NCBI GenBank assembly: GCA_903930345.1
Contig: CAIYYI010000230.1
Coordinates: 1 to 64,000, forward strand
Direction: 5' to 3'
DNA from: an uncultured Verrucomicrobiota bacterium
Lineage (GTDB): Bacteria > Verrucomicrobiota > Verrucomicrobiia > Limisphaerales > CAIYYI01
DNA: 64,000 nt
The notes under the pieces were generated by a model that saw only the letters and a program-made list of their open reading frames with translations, did not search any database and was not told the DNA's origin. A program made the position numbers and the translations under genes. Shown here one piece after another: positions 42,264-50,586 of the stretch (position 1 is its first letter; every line of letters starts with the position of its first letter).

Positions 42264-42326
42264 AAATCCTGCTGAAAAACTGTTGCCATCAGGCCGGGAC
42301 TCCTCCAAATTATCCCTCGCTGTTGC

Positions 42327-42416
42327 GGAGAGATGGCAGAGTGGTCTATTGCGCACGCCTGGAAAGCGTGTGTACCTGAAAGGGTACCGTGAGTTCAAAT
42401 CTCACTCTCTCCGCCA
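42327..42416 (+). tRNA. tRNA-Ser (anticodon GGA)
   Basis: A 90-nt type II tRNA. Acceptor GGAGAGA (42327-42333) pairs with TCTCTCC (42406-42412), discriminator G, and the CCA end is encoded (42414-42416). The anticodon stem CACGC/GCGTG frames loop CTGGAAA with anticodon GGA at 42361-42363. A long variable arm (GTACC...GGTAC) and a TTCAAAT T-loop confirm tRNA-Ser reading UCC/UCU. Confidence 0.97.
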
Positions 42417-42529
42417 CTTCCATCGGTGGCTCGGCGGCCGGTTTTCAGTCGGTTTTCCCCATTTCTTTTTTTCGGTTAAACGCTTTCGGGCGTGACTGTT
42501 TTGCCCCCTTTCCCCACAGTTGGGCTCCA

Positions 42530-45500
42530 ATGAACCTGAGCTGCGATCCCCGGGGATGGGCACGCTGGTGGTCGGTGCTGCCAGCCTGGCTGGCCCTGAT
42601 TTGCTGCCTTCCGTTGCCGGGGCGGGGGCAGACTCTGGACATTCAGGACGCGGTGAAAACCTATGCCGCGCTGACCAATACCGTGGTGACGCTGTCCGGC
42701 CGCGCCGAGCTGCGGGTGTCCGGGACGGGGGATCCGATCCCGGGCTGTGTCATTCACCTCAACTCCCCGGATGCCTGGCTGCTGATGCCGGAGGTGCTGC
42801 CGTCCAAGGTTGCCTCCACCCTGCTCAGCCGGGTGCGGGTGAACGGGGCCAATGCGGTCCTGGATGGGAACGTGCGGGTGGCGCAGTATGCCCAGGGGGC
42901 GGTGGTGATCCCGCAGGCACCGGACTTTGCGCCGCTGGAGGTGTTTTCCGGGCGGTATTTCACCAGCGCCTCCCGGCGGCTGAGCTCGTACGTTGCCTAT
43001 AACAACGCCCGGCTGGGGACGATGGCGGCAGGCATCGGCTCCTTTAAGCTGAAGCGCGGCTACATGGCAACGTTGGCGCAGCAGGAAAACGGCACGGGGA
43101 TCAGCCGGGTGTATATCGCGCAGGATGGTGATTTGGAGGTTGGGCGGCTGCCGGTGGAGCTGGAGAATGCGATCCGTTTTGTGCGGGTCTTCCCGTGGCG
43201 CTGGGTGGCGAAAAAGGGGGTGGCGGGCAACATCTATTCGCCCGTCAAGGCGCAGTGGTGGTACAACTGGAATCTGGACCGCACCTCGCCGCTGGATGTG
43301 GAGTATGTCGCTATCCGCCAAACGCGCTGGTGGCCCGGGCTGGGCGAGGATTGGCAGTACCGCGAGGTAAACCACCTGCTCGGCTACAACGAGCCGGATA
43401 GCACGGCCCAGGCGAACATTGCCCTCAGCGACGCCCTCGCGTCCTGGCCGGATCTGCTGGGGACGGGGCTGCGGGTGGGGTCGCCCGCGACCACCGACGG
43501 AGGGCGGAGCAGTTGGCTGTATCCCTTCATTCAGCAGGCGGATGCCGCCGGGATGCGGGTGGACTTTGTGGCCGTCCACTACTACTGGTGCTACAATCCC
43601 GCCGATCCGGCCGGCGCGGCCAGCCAGATGTACAACTTCCTCAAGGCCACCTATGACCAGGTGAAGCGTCCGCTCTGGGTCACCGAGTGGAACAACGGGG
43701 CCAACTGGACCGGATGCGCCGATCCCACCTACGCGCAGCAGCAGGCGGCGGTGGCGGCCATGATCGAGATGCTCGACAACGCGCCGTTCGTCGAGCGCTA
43801 CGCCATCTACAACTGGGTGGAGGATGTGCGGCGCGTGGTGTGGGATGACAACTGGCCCACCGATGCCGGCGTGACCTACCGCGACCACATCTCGCCGCTG
43901 TCCTACCGGCAGGAAATGGCGGATGCCGGCGTTGGCTCCTCCGCCCGGTATTCCTTCGACGGTGACACGCACGACGGCTGGGGCAACGGCCAGGATGCGA
44001 TGAGCATCGGCGCCCCGGCGTTCACCCCGGGCCGGTTCGGGCAGGCCATCGAGCTCAATGGCGCCACGGACTACCTGCAGCTTTCGCCGCGCCTGGCGGA
44101 CAGCACCGACTGGACCTTTGCCGGGTGGGTCTACTGGAACGGCGGCGCCAACTGGCAGCGCATCTTTGATTTCGGCGAGGACACCTCCCACTACCTGTAC
44201 CTGTGCCCGAAGACCGGCGCTGGCAACCTGCGCTTCGCCATCAATGACGGCAGCGGAGAGCAGCAGCTGAGCGCGGCCGGGTTCACTGCCGGGACGTGGA
44301 CCCACGTGGCCGTCACCATTGCGGGCAGCACCGGCAAGATGTTCGTCAACGGCGTGGCAGTGGCGACGAACACCGCCATGACCCTTAACCCGATCGACGT
44401 TGGCACCCGGTTCAATTTTCTGGGCAAAAGCCGTTTCAGCGCAGATCCGCTGTTCAGCGGGAAGTTTGACGACTTCCGTTTCATCAGCTCCTCGTTGACG
44501 GATGCGCAGGTGGCGGCCATCGCCGCCATTCCGCCGCCCCAGTTCCGGGCCGCCACGCTGTACAAGCCGGATGCGCAGCTGCTCCAGCCCTACAGCGCCA
44601 CGCTGGCCGGGGACGCCACCGGCACCGGCCCGCTGACCTACAGCAGGATGGACGGGCCGGCGTGGCTCACGGTCGCCGCCAGCGGCGCGCTGGCCGGGAC
44701 GCCCGGCCAGACCAATGGCGGCGTGAACAGCTTCCTGGTGCGCGTCACCGACACCAACGGATCGCTCCACACGGCGGCCCTCCTCATCAGCGTGCCAAAC
44801 CTCACCGCGACCCTGGCCGCGAGCGCCGACGATGCCGAGCAATCCGCCGCCGGGGCCGTCAATCTCACCAGCACTGACCTGGAGCTGGTCAACGATGACG
44901 CCTCGGGCGCAGGCAACCAGCTCATCGGCCTGCGTTTCACCGGGCTGGCGATTCCGCCGGGCGCCATCGTCACCAACGCGACGATCCAATTCACAGCGGA
45001 CGAGGCGCAGAGCGAGGCCACGCAGATCCAAATCCAGGCTGAGGCGGCCGACGATGCCGCAACCTTTGCCGCCGTGACCAACAACCTCAGCGCGCGGCTG
45101 ACGGTCCCGCTGCGGGCGGCCTGGACTCCGGCGGCCTGGAGCGTGGGCGAATCCAACGCCACGCAGCGCACCCCGAACCTGGCCGGGCTGGTGCAGGAGG
45201 TGGTGTCGCGCCCCGGCTGGGTGAGCGGCAACGCCGTGGTTTTCCTGCTCTCCGGCACCGGCCACCGCACGGCCGATGCCTTTGACAAAACCGGCGGATT
45301 TCCACCGCGCCTGACCGTGGCTTACGTTTCCCCCACGCCGACCTATGTGGCGAGCGCGACCGTGAGCTCCAGCGCCAACGATGCCGAGCAGGCCGCCGCC
45401 GGGGCGGTGACGCTGAACAGCACCGACCTGGAACTGGTGAATGACGGCGCGCAGGGGGACCAGACCATCGGGCTGCGCTTTGAAAACCTGCCGCTGACCG

Positions 45501-46255
45501 CCGGCTGCCTGATTGAAAGTGCCGACATCCAGTTTGCCGCCGACGAAGCCCAGAGCGAGGCGACGGCCCTCGTGATCCGCGCGCAGGCGGCGGACCATGC
45601 CGCGCTATTCACCACCAACGCAAACAGCCTCACTGCCCGCCCGCTGACCGCTGCAACAGTGGCCTGGGCACCCGTCGCCTGGGCCATGGTGGGCGAGCGC
45701 GAGGCCCTGCAGCGCACGCCGGATCTTTCCGCGCTGGTGCGCGAGGTGGTGTCGCGTCCTGGCTGGTCCGGAGGCAATGCCCTGGCGTTCCTCATCTCCG
45801 GCACGGGACATCGCACGGCGGATGCCGCCGACAAAGCGGGCGGCTCCCCGGCCACGCTCACCGTGCGTTACCGGCCCGAAGCGCCGGTGGGCAGCTATCT
45901 CCGCTGGGCTGCCGCCCACCCCGGCGCTGTTTCGCTGGCCGCCGACCCCGATGGCGATGGCTATAACAACCTGCTTGAATATGCCTTGGGCCTGGACCCT
46001 GCGGTGGCGGATCGCAACGTGCCCCGGCTCAGCCTGGATCCGCTTTATCTCCACTTCACCTACACGCGGCCCACGCTGGCCAATGAGGTGACCTACCAGG
46101 TTGAGTGGGCGGACAATGTTGTGACCGGTCCCTGGCGGACGATTGGTTTTTCCAATCAGATTCTCAGTGATGATGGCACGCTCCGCACCATCCGGGCCTC
46201 CCTCCTCAAGGGGGCCACTGGTCGCCGCTTCGTGCGTTTGGTGATCACCTACTGA
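42530..46255 (+). CDS. Large secreted multidomain glycoside hydrolase (GH128-like catalytic core)
   Basis: A 1241-residue exported enzyme. A signal peptide (to GRGQ) is followed by a beta domain and then a TIM-barrel core of the glyco_hydro_cc/GH128 type: LLGYNEPD with Glu288 as likely acid/base, VDFVAVHYYW, and PLWVTEWNNG with Glu386 as likely nucleophile. Then come a LamG-like concanavalin domain (about 473-665), an Ig-like domain (GPLTYSRMDGPAWLTV), two similar beta domains each opening with an (S/N)ADDAEQ-like (S/N)DAEQ segment, and a C-terminal module with DPDGDGYNNLLEYALGLDP. GH128 enzymes cut beta-1,3-glucan, which is the suggested substrate. The ATG at 42530 is used because the longer frame runs into tRNA-Ser. 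Confidence 0.8.
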   Translation: MNLSCDPRGWARWWSVLPAWLALICCLPLPGRGQTLDIQDAVKTYAALTNTVVTLSGRAELRVSGTGDPIPGCVIHLNSPDAWLLMPEVLPSKVASTLLSRVRVNGANAVLDGNVRVAQYAQGAVVIPQAPDFAPLEVFSGRYFTSASRRLSSYVAYNNARLGTMAAGIGSFKLKRGYMATLAQQENGTGISRVYIAQDGDLEVGRLPVELENAIRFVRVFPWRWVAKKGVAGNIYSPVKAQWWYNWNLDRTSPLDVEYVAIRQTRWWPGLGEDWQYREVNHLLGYNEPDSTAQANIALSDALASWPDLLGTGLRVGSPATTDGGRSSWLYPFIQQADAAGMRVDFVAVHYYWCYNPADPAGAASQMYNFLKATYDQVKRPLWVTEWNNGANWTGCADPTYAQQQAAVAAMIEMLDNAPFVERYAIYNWVEDVRRVVWDDNWPTDAGVTYRDHISPLSYRQEMADAGVGSSARYSFDGDTHDGWGNGQDAMSIGAPAFTPGRFGQAIELNGATDYLQLSPRLADSTDWTFAGWVYWNGGANWQRIFDFGEDTSHYLYLCPKTGAGNLRFAINDGSGEQQLSAAGFTAGTWTHVAVTIAGSTGKMFVNGVAVATNTAMTLNPIDVGTRFNFLGKSRFSADPLFSGKFDDFRFISSSLTDAQVAAIAAIPPPQFRAATLYKPDAQLLQPYSATLAGDATGTGPLTYSRMDGPAWLTVAASGALAGTPGQTNGGVNSFLVRVTDTNGSLHTAALLISVPNLTATLAASADDAEQSAAGAVNLTSTDLELVNDDASGAGNQLIGLRFTGLAIPPGAIVTNATIQFTADEAQSEATQIQIQAEAADDAATFAAVTNNLSARLTVPLRAAWTPAAWSVGESNATQRTPNLAGLVQEVVSRPGWVSGNAVVFLLSGTGHRTADAFDKTGGFPPRLTVAYVSPTPTYVASATVSSSANDAEQAAAGAVTLNSTDLELVNDGAQGDQTIGLRFENLPLTAGCLIESADIQFAADEAQSEATALVIRAQAADHAALFTTNANSLTARPLTAATVAWAPVAWAMVGEREALQRTPDLSALVREVVSRPGWSGGNALAFLISGTGHRTADAADKAGGSPATLTVRYRPEAPVGSYLRWAAAHPGAVSLAADPDGDGYNNLLEYALGLDPAVADRNVPRLSLDPLYLHFTYTRPTLANEVTYQVEWADNVVTGPWRTIGFSNQILSDDGTLRTIRASLLKGATGRRFVRLVITY

Positions 46256-46273
46256 GGGGCGATGAGGCAGGGC

Positions 46274-47476
46274 TTACTCGCTTAAGGCGGCGTCCCAATC
46301 CTTCCAGACCGGCTCATACCCCAGCCAACGGATTTTCTCGGCCACTTCCTCCGCCGACCGTTCATCGGCAATTTGAAATTGTTCGGTGGCCTGGGTGGCA
46401 CCCGCGCTGGCGGGGGCCCACTCGCTGGCACCCGGGGTCAGCTCCATGATCCGTCCGCCCTTGGTGGTGTGGACTTTGTCGTTCCCAGCGCCGGTGTAAC
46501 CGCCGGGTTCGGTGTGGCTGCCCGCGCTGATCAGCGTGATGCCCAAGGGTAGCAGGCCGTCGCGCAACTGGGGTTTCTCCCGGGTGGAGAGCACCAGGCC
46601 CACATCCGGGAACATCAGCCGGTAGGCGGCCACCAATTGGACCATTTCCCGGTCGGTCATGTGGGTGAGTGGTTGGAATTCCCCGGCGCAAGGCCGCAGG
46701 CGGGGCAGGGAGATGGTCACCGTCGATTTCCAGCAGTTCCGTTGCAGGTAGGCGGCATGGGCGGCCACGCTCAACGCTTCCCGACGCCATTCCGAAAGCC
46801 CGTAAAGCGCGCCGATGCCCAGCCGCCGAAATCCGGCTTGGTACGCCCGTTCCGGCGTTTCCATGCGCCAGTCGAAATTCCGTTTGGGACCGGAGATGTG
46901 CATGTCCGCGTACACCGCCCGATCATAGGTTTCCTGATAGACCACCAGACCTTCCGCCCCGGCTTGCACCAAGGGGCGGTATTCCTCGGCCTCCATCGGT
47001 CCGATTTCCAGCGAGACCGAGGGCATTTCCTCGTGCATCACTCGGATGCAATCCTGCAGGTAGCTGCCGGAAACAAACTTGGGATGTTCTCCGGCGACCA
47101 ACAGCAGGTTGCGAAAGCCTTGTGCCTTGATCGCCCGGGCCTCCCGTAGCACCTCATCCAAGCTCAGGGTTACCCGCAGGATGGCATTATCCCGGGAGAA
47201 CCCGCAATACTTGCAGTTGTTGATGCATTCGTTGGAGAGGTAGAGCGGTGCAAACAGCCGGATGACCCGTCCAAAGCGTTGCCGGGTCAACTGTTGCGAT
47301 TTCTGGCACAGGGTTTCCAGGCACGCCCCCGCCGCCGGGGAGATCAGCACGGCGAAATCCGCCAAAGTCAGGGAATCTTTGCCCAGACAGGCTTGGACGG
47401 CGGCCGGGGTGGCCGCCATGCTCTGCCGCACGAGGCTGGCCAGCGGCAGCGCATTGAACTCTGCAACGAAACTCAT
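46274..47476 (-). CDS. thiH: 2-iminoacetate synthase ThiH
   Basis: A 400-residue radical SAM tyrosine lyase that supplies dehydroglycine for the thiazole moiety of thiamine. The cluster motif CINNCKYC has Cys84, Cys88 and Cys91. The ThiH core (LLLVAGEHPKFVSGSYL, VYQETYDRAVYADMH, RLGIGALYGLSEWRREAL, TVTISLPRLRPC) is complete. Length is slightly above the usual 370-380 because of an alternate N-terminus and a short tail. ThiG and other thi genes are not in the window. It converges with the glycoside hydrolase gene. Confidence 0.93.
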   Translation of the reverse strand: MSFVAEFNALPLASLVRQSMAATPAAVQACLGKDSLTLADFAVLISPAAGACLETLCQKSQQLTRQRFGRVIRLFAPLYLSNECINNCKYCGFSRDNAILRVTLSLDEVLREARAIKAQGFRNLLLVAGEHPKFVSGSYLQDCIRVMHEEMPSVSLEIGPMEAEEYRPLVQAGAEGLVVYQETYDRAVYADMHISGPKRNFDWRMETPERAYQAGFRRLGIGALYGLSEWRREALSVAAHAAYLQRNCWKSTVTISLPRLRPCAGEFQPLTHMTDREMVQLVAAYRLMFPDVGLVLSTREKPQLRDGLLPLGITLISAGSHTEPGGYTGAGNDKVHTTKGGRIMELTPGASEWAPASAGATQATEQFQIADERSAEEVAEKIRWLGYEPVWKDWDAALSE

Positions 47477-47530
47477 GCCAACACTTAACCACCGGATGCC
47501 GGGTAAACCAAGCGGAGAATGGCCCGATTC

Positions 47531-47914
47531 TCAACCGGTTTGCCGACGCAGCCGAGTGAGTTCGACGAAATGCCGGTCATCATGCTCCAGTTCGAGGTTA
47601 TAATGCCAGGCGCAGGCAGCCACCAGTAAGTCAGTGACCGGGAAGCGCATTCCCTGTTGCCGCCCCAGATCCGCCAGTGCACAAGCACTTTGCCACACCT
47701 CATTGGTAATCGGGTAATCGGGGATCTCTTGCTCGAACTCACGCAAGATGCGACGTTCATAGTCGCTGCCGATCCCGGCCCAAAGTTCCAATCGAATGGG
47801 CATGCACCACGCAGCTTGACCGTTTTTGACCAAGTCAAGCAGTCGGGCGCGAATGACCGGATCCCCCTGGCGCCGGAATGCGTGGATCCAACATCCGGTG
47901 TCCACGAGTTTCAT
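47531..47914 (-). CDS. vapC: PIN-domain toxin VapC
   Basis: A 127-residue ribonuclease toxin of the VapC family. The PIN acidic residues are in place: Asp5 (KLVDTGCWI), Glu43 (RLELWAG), Asp95 (FPVTDLLVAA) and Asp112/113. It overlaps the antitoxin gene by 4 nt (ATGA), typical of vapBC pairs. The likely target is tRNA or rRNA, not determinable here. The pair sits alone between thiH and mnmE. Confidence 0.9.
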   Translation of the reverse strand: MKLVDTGCWIHAFRRQGDPVIRARLLDLVKNGQAAWCMPIRLELWAGIGSDYERRILREFEQEIPDYPITNEVWQSACALADLGRQQGMRFPVTDLLVAACAWHYNLELEHDDRHFVELTRLRRQTG

Positions 47915-48129
47915 CGGTGGGGAGACTGTTCCTTGTCTTCAAGCGCTTCAACTTCTTCGTTGGTCATAAGCGTATCAAAGGTGCCGAAATACCCCACCAG
48001 AGAGGCCAGGCGTTGACGGTGGTTATAGTCGGACACGGCGGTGAGGATTGCTTCTCGTTTGGTCTTGGCTTTGGTGTATTTCATCACCTCCCGCAATTCG
48101 TTGTCTGGAATATCCAGGGACGTCTTCAT
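47911..48129 (-). CDS. vapB: Antitoxin VapB
   Basis: A 72-residue antitoxin: MKTSLDIPDNELREVMKYTKAKTKREAILTAV is the ribbon-helix-helix DNA-binding part of the DUF2191/VapB type, followed by an acidic C-terminus (TNEEVEALEDKE) that should wrap the toxin. The ATG at 48129 is chosen; the frame is open 20 codons upstream but the family start is here. It presumably represses its own promoter in the AT-rich stretch at 48130-48210. Confidence 0.87.
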   Translation of the reverse strand: MKTSLDIPDNELREVMKYTKAKTKREAILTAVSDYNHRQRLASLVGYFGTFDTLMTNEEVEALEDKEQSPHR

Positions 48130-48275
48130 GATTCTAATCAATATCCATTTGTATTCCTTGTCAAGTCGATCTGGAATCCTATTTTCCAAATACGGTATTC
48201 ATCGTAATCCGGAATGTTGTGGAAACCGAATTGCATCCCGGCGGCTTCCAGCTATCCTGACTCCCGGTCGCACCG

Positions 48276-49652
48276 ATGCATCCGCAGGAAGAAACCATTG
48301 CCGCCATTGCCACCCCCCTCGGCGAGGGAGGGCTGGCGGTCATTCGGATTTCCGGCGTGGCAGCCCTGGCAGTGGCAGACCGCTGTTTTCAGCCGCACGG
48401 GAAACGTTCACTGGCCCCTTCCCAAGCGCCCAGTCACACGCTCCAATACGGCCACATTCACCAGCAAGGGCGGCTCATTGATGAGGTGCTGGTGGCGGTC
48501 ATGCGCGCCCCCCGCACTTACACGTGCGAGGATGTGGTGGAGATTTCCTGCCATGGCGGCCTGCTGCCTGCCCGGATGGTGTTGGAGGCCGTGTTGCAAG
48601 CGGGTGCCCGGCTCGCGCATCCTGGGGAATTCACCCGGCGCGCCTTCCTGCATGGCCGGCTGGACCTGGCCCAGGCCGAAGCCGTGGCGGATCTGATCCA
48701 TTCCCGCACGGAGCTATCCCTGGCAGCGGCCCAGGAGCAGTTGGCCGGCCGCTTTTCACAACGCATCAACACCCTGCGCAAGGACCTGCTGGGCATGCTG
48801 GCGCACGTGGAGGCACACATTGATTTTCCCGACGAGGACATCGCGCCCGACACCCGCGACCAATTGTGCCAGCGCCTGACGCGCGGGATTGGGTTCATGG
48901 ATGAGCTGCTGCGCACCGCCCGGGAGGGGCAGTTGCTGCGGCGCGGGGTGCGTGCGGCGATCATCGGCCGCCCCAACGCGGGCAAATCCAGCCTGCTGAA
49001 CCTGCTGCTGGGCCATGAGCGGGCCATCGTTTCGCCCATCCCCGGCACCACGCGCGACACAATTGAGGAGACGGCCAACATCCGGGGCATTCCGGTCGTT
49101 TTCATCGATACCGCCGGCCTGCGCGAGGGGGGGGATGAGATTGAGGTGGAGGGTATCCGGCGCACGCTGGCCAAGGTGGAGCAGGCGGAGGTATTGCTGC
49201 ACGTGGTGGATGGAGCAGAGCCGCTTTCCGCGACGGACCGGCAGTACCTGGAAAGCCTGGCCGGGCGGCCCCGGTTGGTGGTTCGCAATAAGTCCGATTT
49301 GCCCGCTCGGTTCGCGCTGCCGCCGGAGGACCCGGTCCGCTGCGTGCCGGTCTGTTGCACCACGGGCGAGGGGTTGGAGGCGCTGAAGGACGCGCTCAAG
49401 GAAATGGTCTGGGCCGGAGAGATCCGGGCGGAGATGTTGCAGGTGATGGTCAATGCCCGGCATCAGGACGCCCTGCTGCGGGCCCGGGAGGCCGGGTTGC
49501 GCACCCGCGAGGCGCTCTCCGCCGGACTGACGCTCGAACTGGTGGCCATGGACTTGCGCATCGCGGTCAACGCGGTGGGTGAAATCGTGGGACAGACCAG
49601 CACGGAAGACCTGCTGGACACCATCTTCAGCACCTTTTGCATCGGTAAGTGA
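48276..49652 (+). CDS. mnmE: tRNA modification GTPase MnmE
   Basis: A 458-residue protein, the usual length. With MnmG it installs 5-carboxymethylaminomethyl (or taurinomethyl-type) groups on U34 of certain tRNAs. An N-terminal folate-binding domain (ETIAAIATPLGEGGLAVIRISG) and a helical domain are followed by an inserted GTPase domain with G1 GRPNAGKS at 231-238, G3 DTAG, G4 NKSD, and the C-terminal CIGK whose Cys is catalytically important. mnmG is not nearby. It converges with the Crp/Fnr gene, 9 nt between stops. Confidence 0.97.
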   Translation: MHPQEETIAAIATPLGEGGLAVIRISGVAALAVADRCFQPHGKRSLAPSQAPSHTLQYGHIHQQGRLIDEVLVAVMRAPRTYTCEDVVEISCHGGLLPARMVLEAVLQAGARLAHPGEFTRRAFLHGRLDLAQAEAVADLIHSRTELSLAAAQEQLAGRFSQRINTLRKDLLGMLAHVEAHIDFPDEDIAPDTRDQLCQRLTRGIGFMDELLRTAREGQLLRRGVRAAIIGRPNAGKSSLLNLLLGHERAIVSPIPGTTRDTIEETANIRGIPVVFIDTAGLREGGDEIEVEGIRRTLAKVEQAEVLLHVVDGAEPLSATDRQYLESLAGRPRLVVRNKSDLPARFALPPEDPVRCVPVCCTTGEGLEALKDALKEMVWAGEIRAEMLQVMVNARHQDALLRAREAGLRTREALSAGLTLELVAMDLRIAVNAVGEIVGQTSTEDLLDTIFSTFCIGK

Positions 49653-49661
49653 CGCCGCCGC

Positions 49662-50387
49662 TCACTCGCCCAAGTTGCGTTTCAGCAGGGCCACCAGTTT
49701 GGCGGGGCTCACCACGGTCACAATGCGACCCTTCACGGTCACGAGGTTCTGTTCCCGGAATTTGGCGAGGGTGCGGGAGAACGTCTCGCTTACCGTGCCG
49801 AGTTCGGCCGCCAGGACGCGCTTGGTCATTTTCAGCTCGATCTGGCAGGGCGTGGGACTTTGGGGGTTGGGACAGCGTTTGACCAGCCAGTTGGCCAGGC
49901 GCGTTTCCACATCCTTCAGCGTCAGGTCCTCCAGTTGACCGACCAGCACGCGCAGGTGCATGCTCATGGCTCCCAGCATGCGCAAGGCCAGCTCCGGTTG
50001 GTGCTTGAGCAGGCCCAGAAAGCCGCTCTTCTGCACCAGCAGCACCTGGCTGGGTTCCAGCGCCCGCGCATCGGCCGGATACCCGCTGGTGGTGGCCAGG
50101 GTGGCCTCCGCAAAGGAATCCCCCGTGCGGAACACCTGAATGATCTGTTCCTTGCCGGCCTGGTTCACCCGATGCACATTCACCGAGCCTTGCTGCACGA
50201 TGTAAAAGCCGGGCGAAGGTTCCCCTTCCCGAAACAGATACTCGCCCTTCTCCAGCCGGCGCACCACGGTGATGCCCGCCACGTTGTTGAGATCGGCCTG
50301 GGGCAGCCCGGCAAACAACTGGCAGGAGCGCAGGGTGTTGACAAAGGCGGCCTGTTTAAGATCGGCCAGGCTTTTGTTTTCAGTCAT
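49662..50387 (-). CDS. Crp/Fnr-family transcriptional regulator
   Basis: A 241-residue regulator with an N-terminal cyclic-nucleotide-binding-type beta roll (LFAGLPQADLNNVAGI...GEYLFREGEPSPGFYIVQQGSVNVHRV), dimerisation helix and C-terminal winged helix (TKRVLAAELGTVSETFSRTLAKFREQNLV). There is no N-terminal cysteine cluster, so it is not an Fnr-type oxygen sensor. The roll lacks the Arg-Ser pair typical of cAMP binding, so another ligand, or a heme/NO sensor of the DNR type, is possible. Targets are unknown; the gene stands alone. Confidence 0.9.
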   Translation of the reverse strand: MTENKSLADLKQAAFVNTLRSCQLFAGLPQADLNNVAGITVVRRLEKGEYLFREGEPSPGFYIVQQGSVNVHRVNQAGKEQIIQVFRTGDSFAEATLATTSGYPADARALEPSQVLLVQKSGFLGLLKHQPELALRMLGAMSMHLRVLVGQLEDLTLKDVETRLANWLVKRCPNPQSPTPCQIELKMTKRVLAAELGTVSETFSRTLAKFREQNLVTVKGRIVTVVSPAKLVALLKRNLGE

Positions 50388-50586
50388 AGTGTATCGGCCC
50401 GATCCGCCGCGTGTTCAACCCGGGGGGCAGGGCGGTTGCCCGCCGCTCGAAGCGATTCTTTTAGGACGGTGCGCCGATGGGACAAACCTTCACCATTTCC
50501 AGGCATTCGTCCAGCCTCCATTCCGCCCATTTCCGGGCAACTGCGATCACGCTTGAATTTCCGGTGCTTTAGGAAACACTCCCGAC

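Noticed and set aside
42476-45598. 1040-residue open frame on the minus strand opposite the glycoside hydrolase
   Set aside because: It is an antisense shadow of a GC-rich gene: it is rich in Gly, Arg, His and Pro without any motif, while the plus strand has signal peptide, catalytic motifs and recognisable domains.
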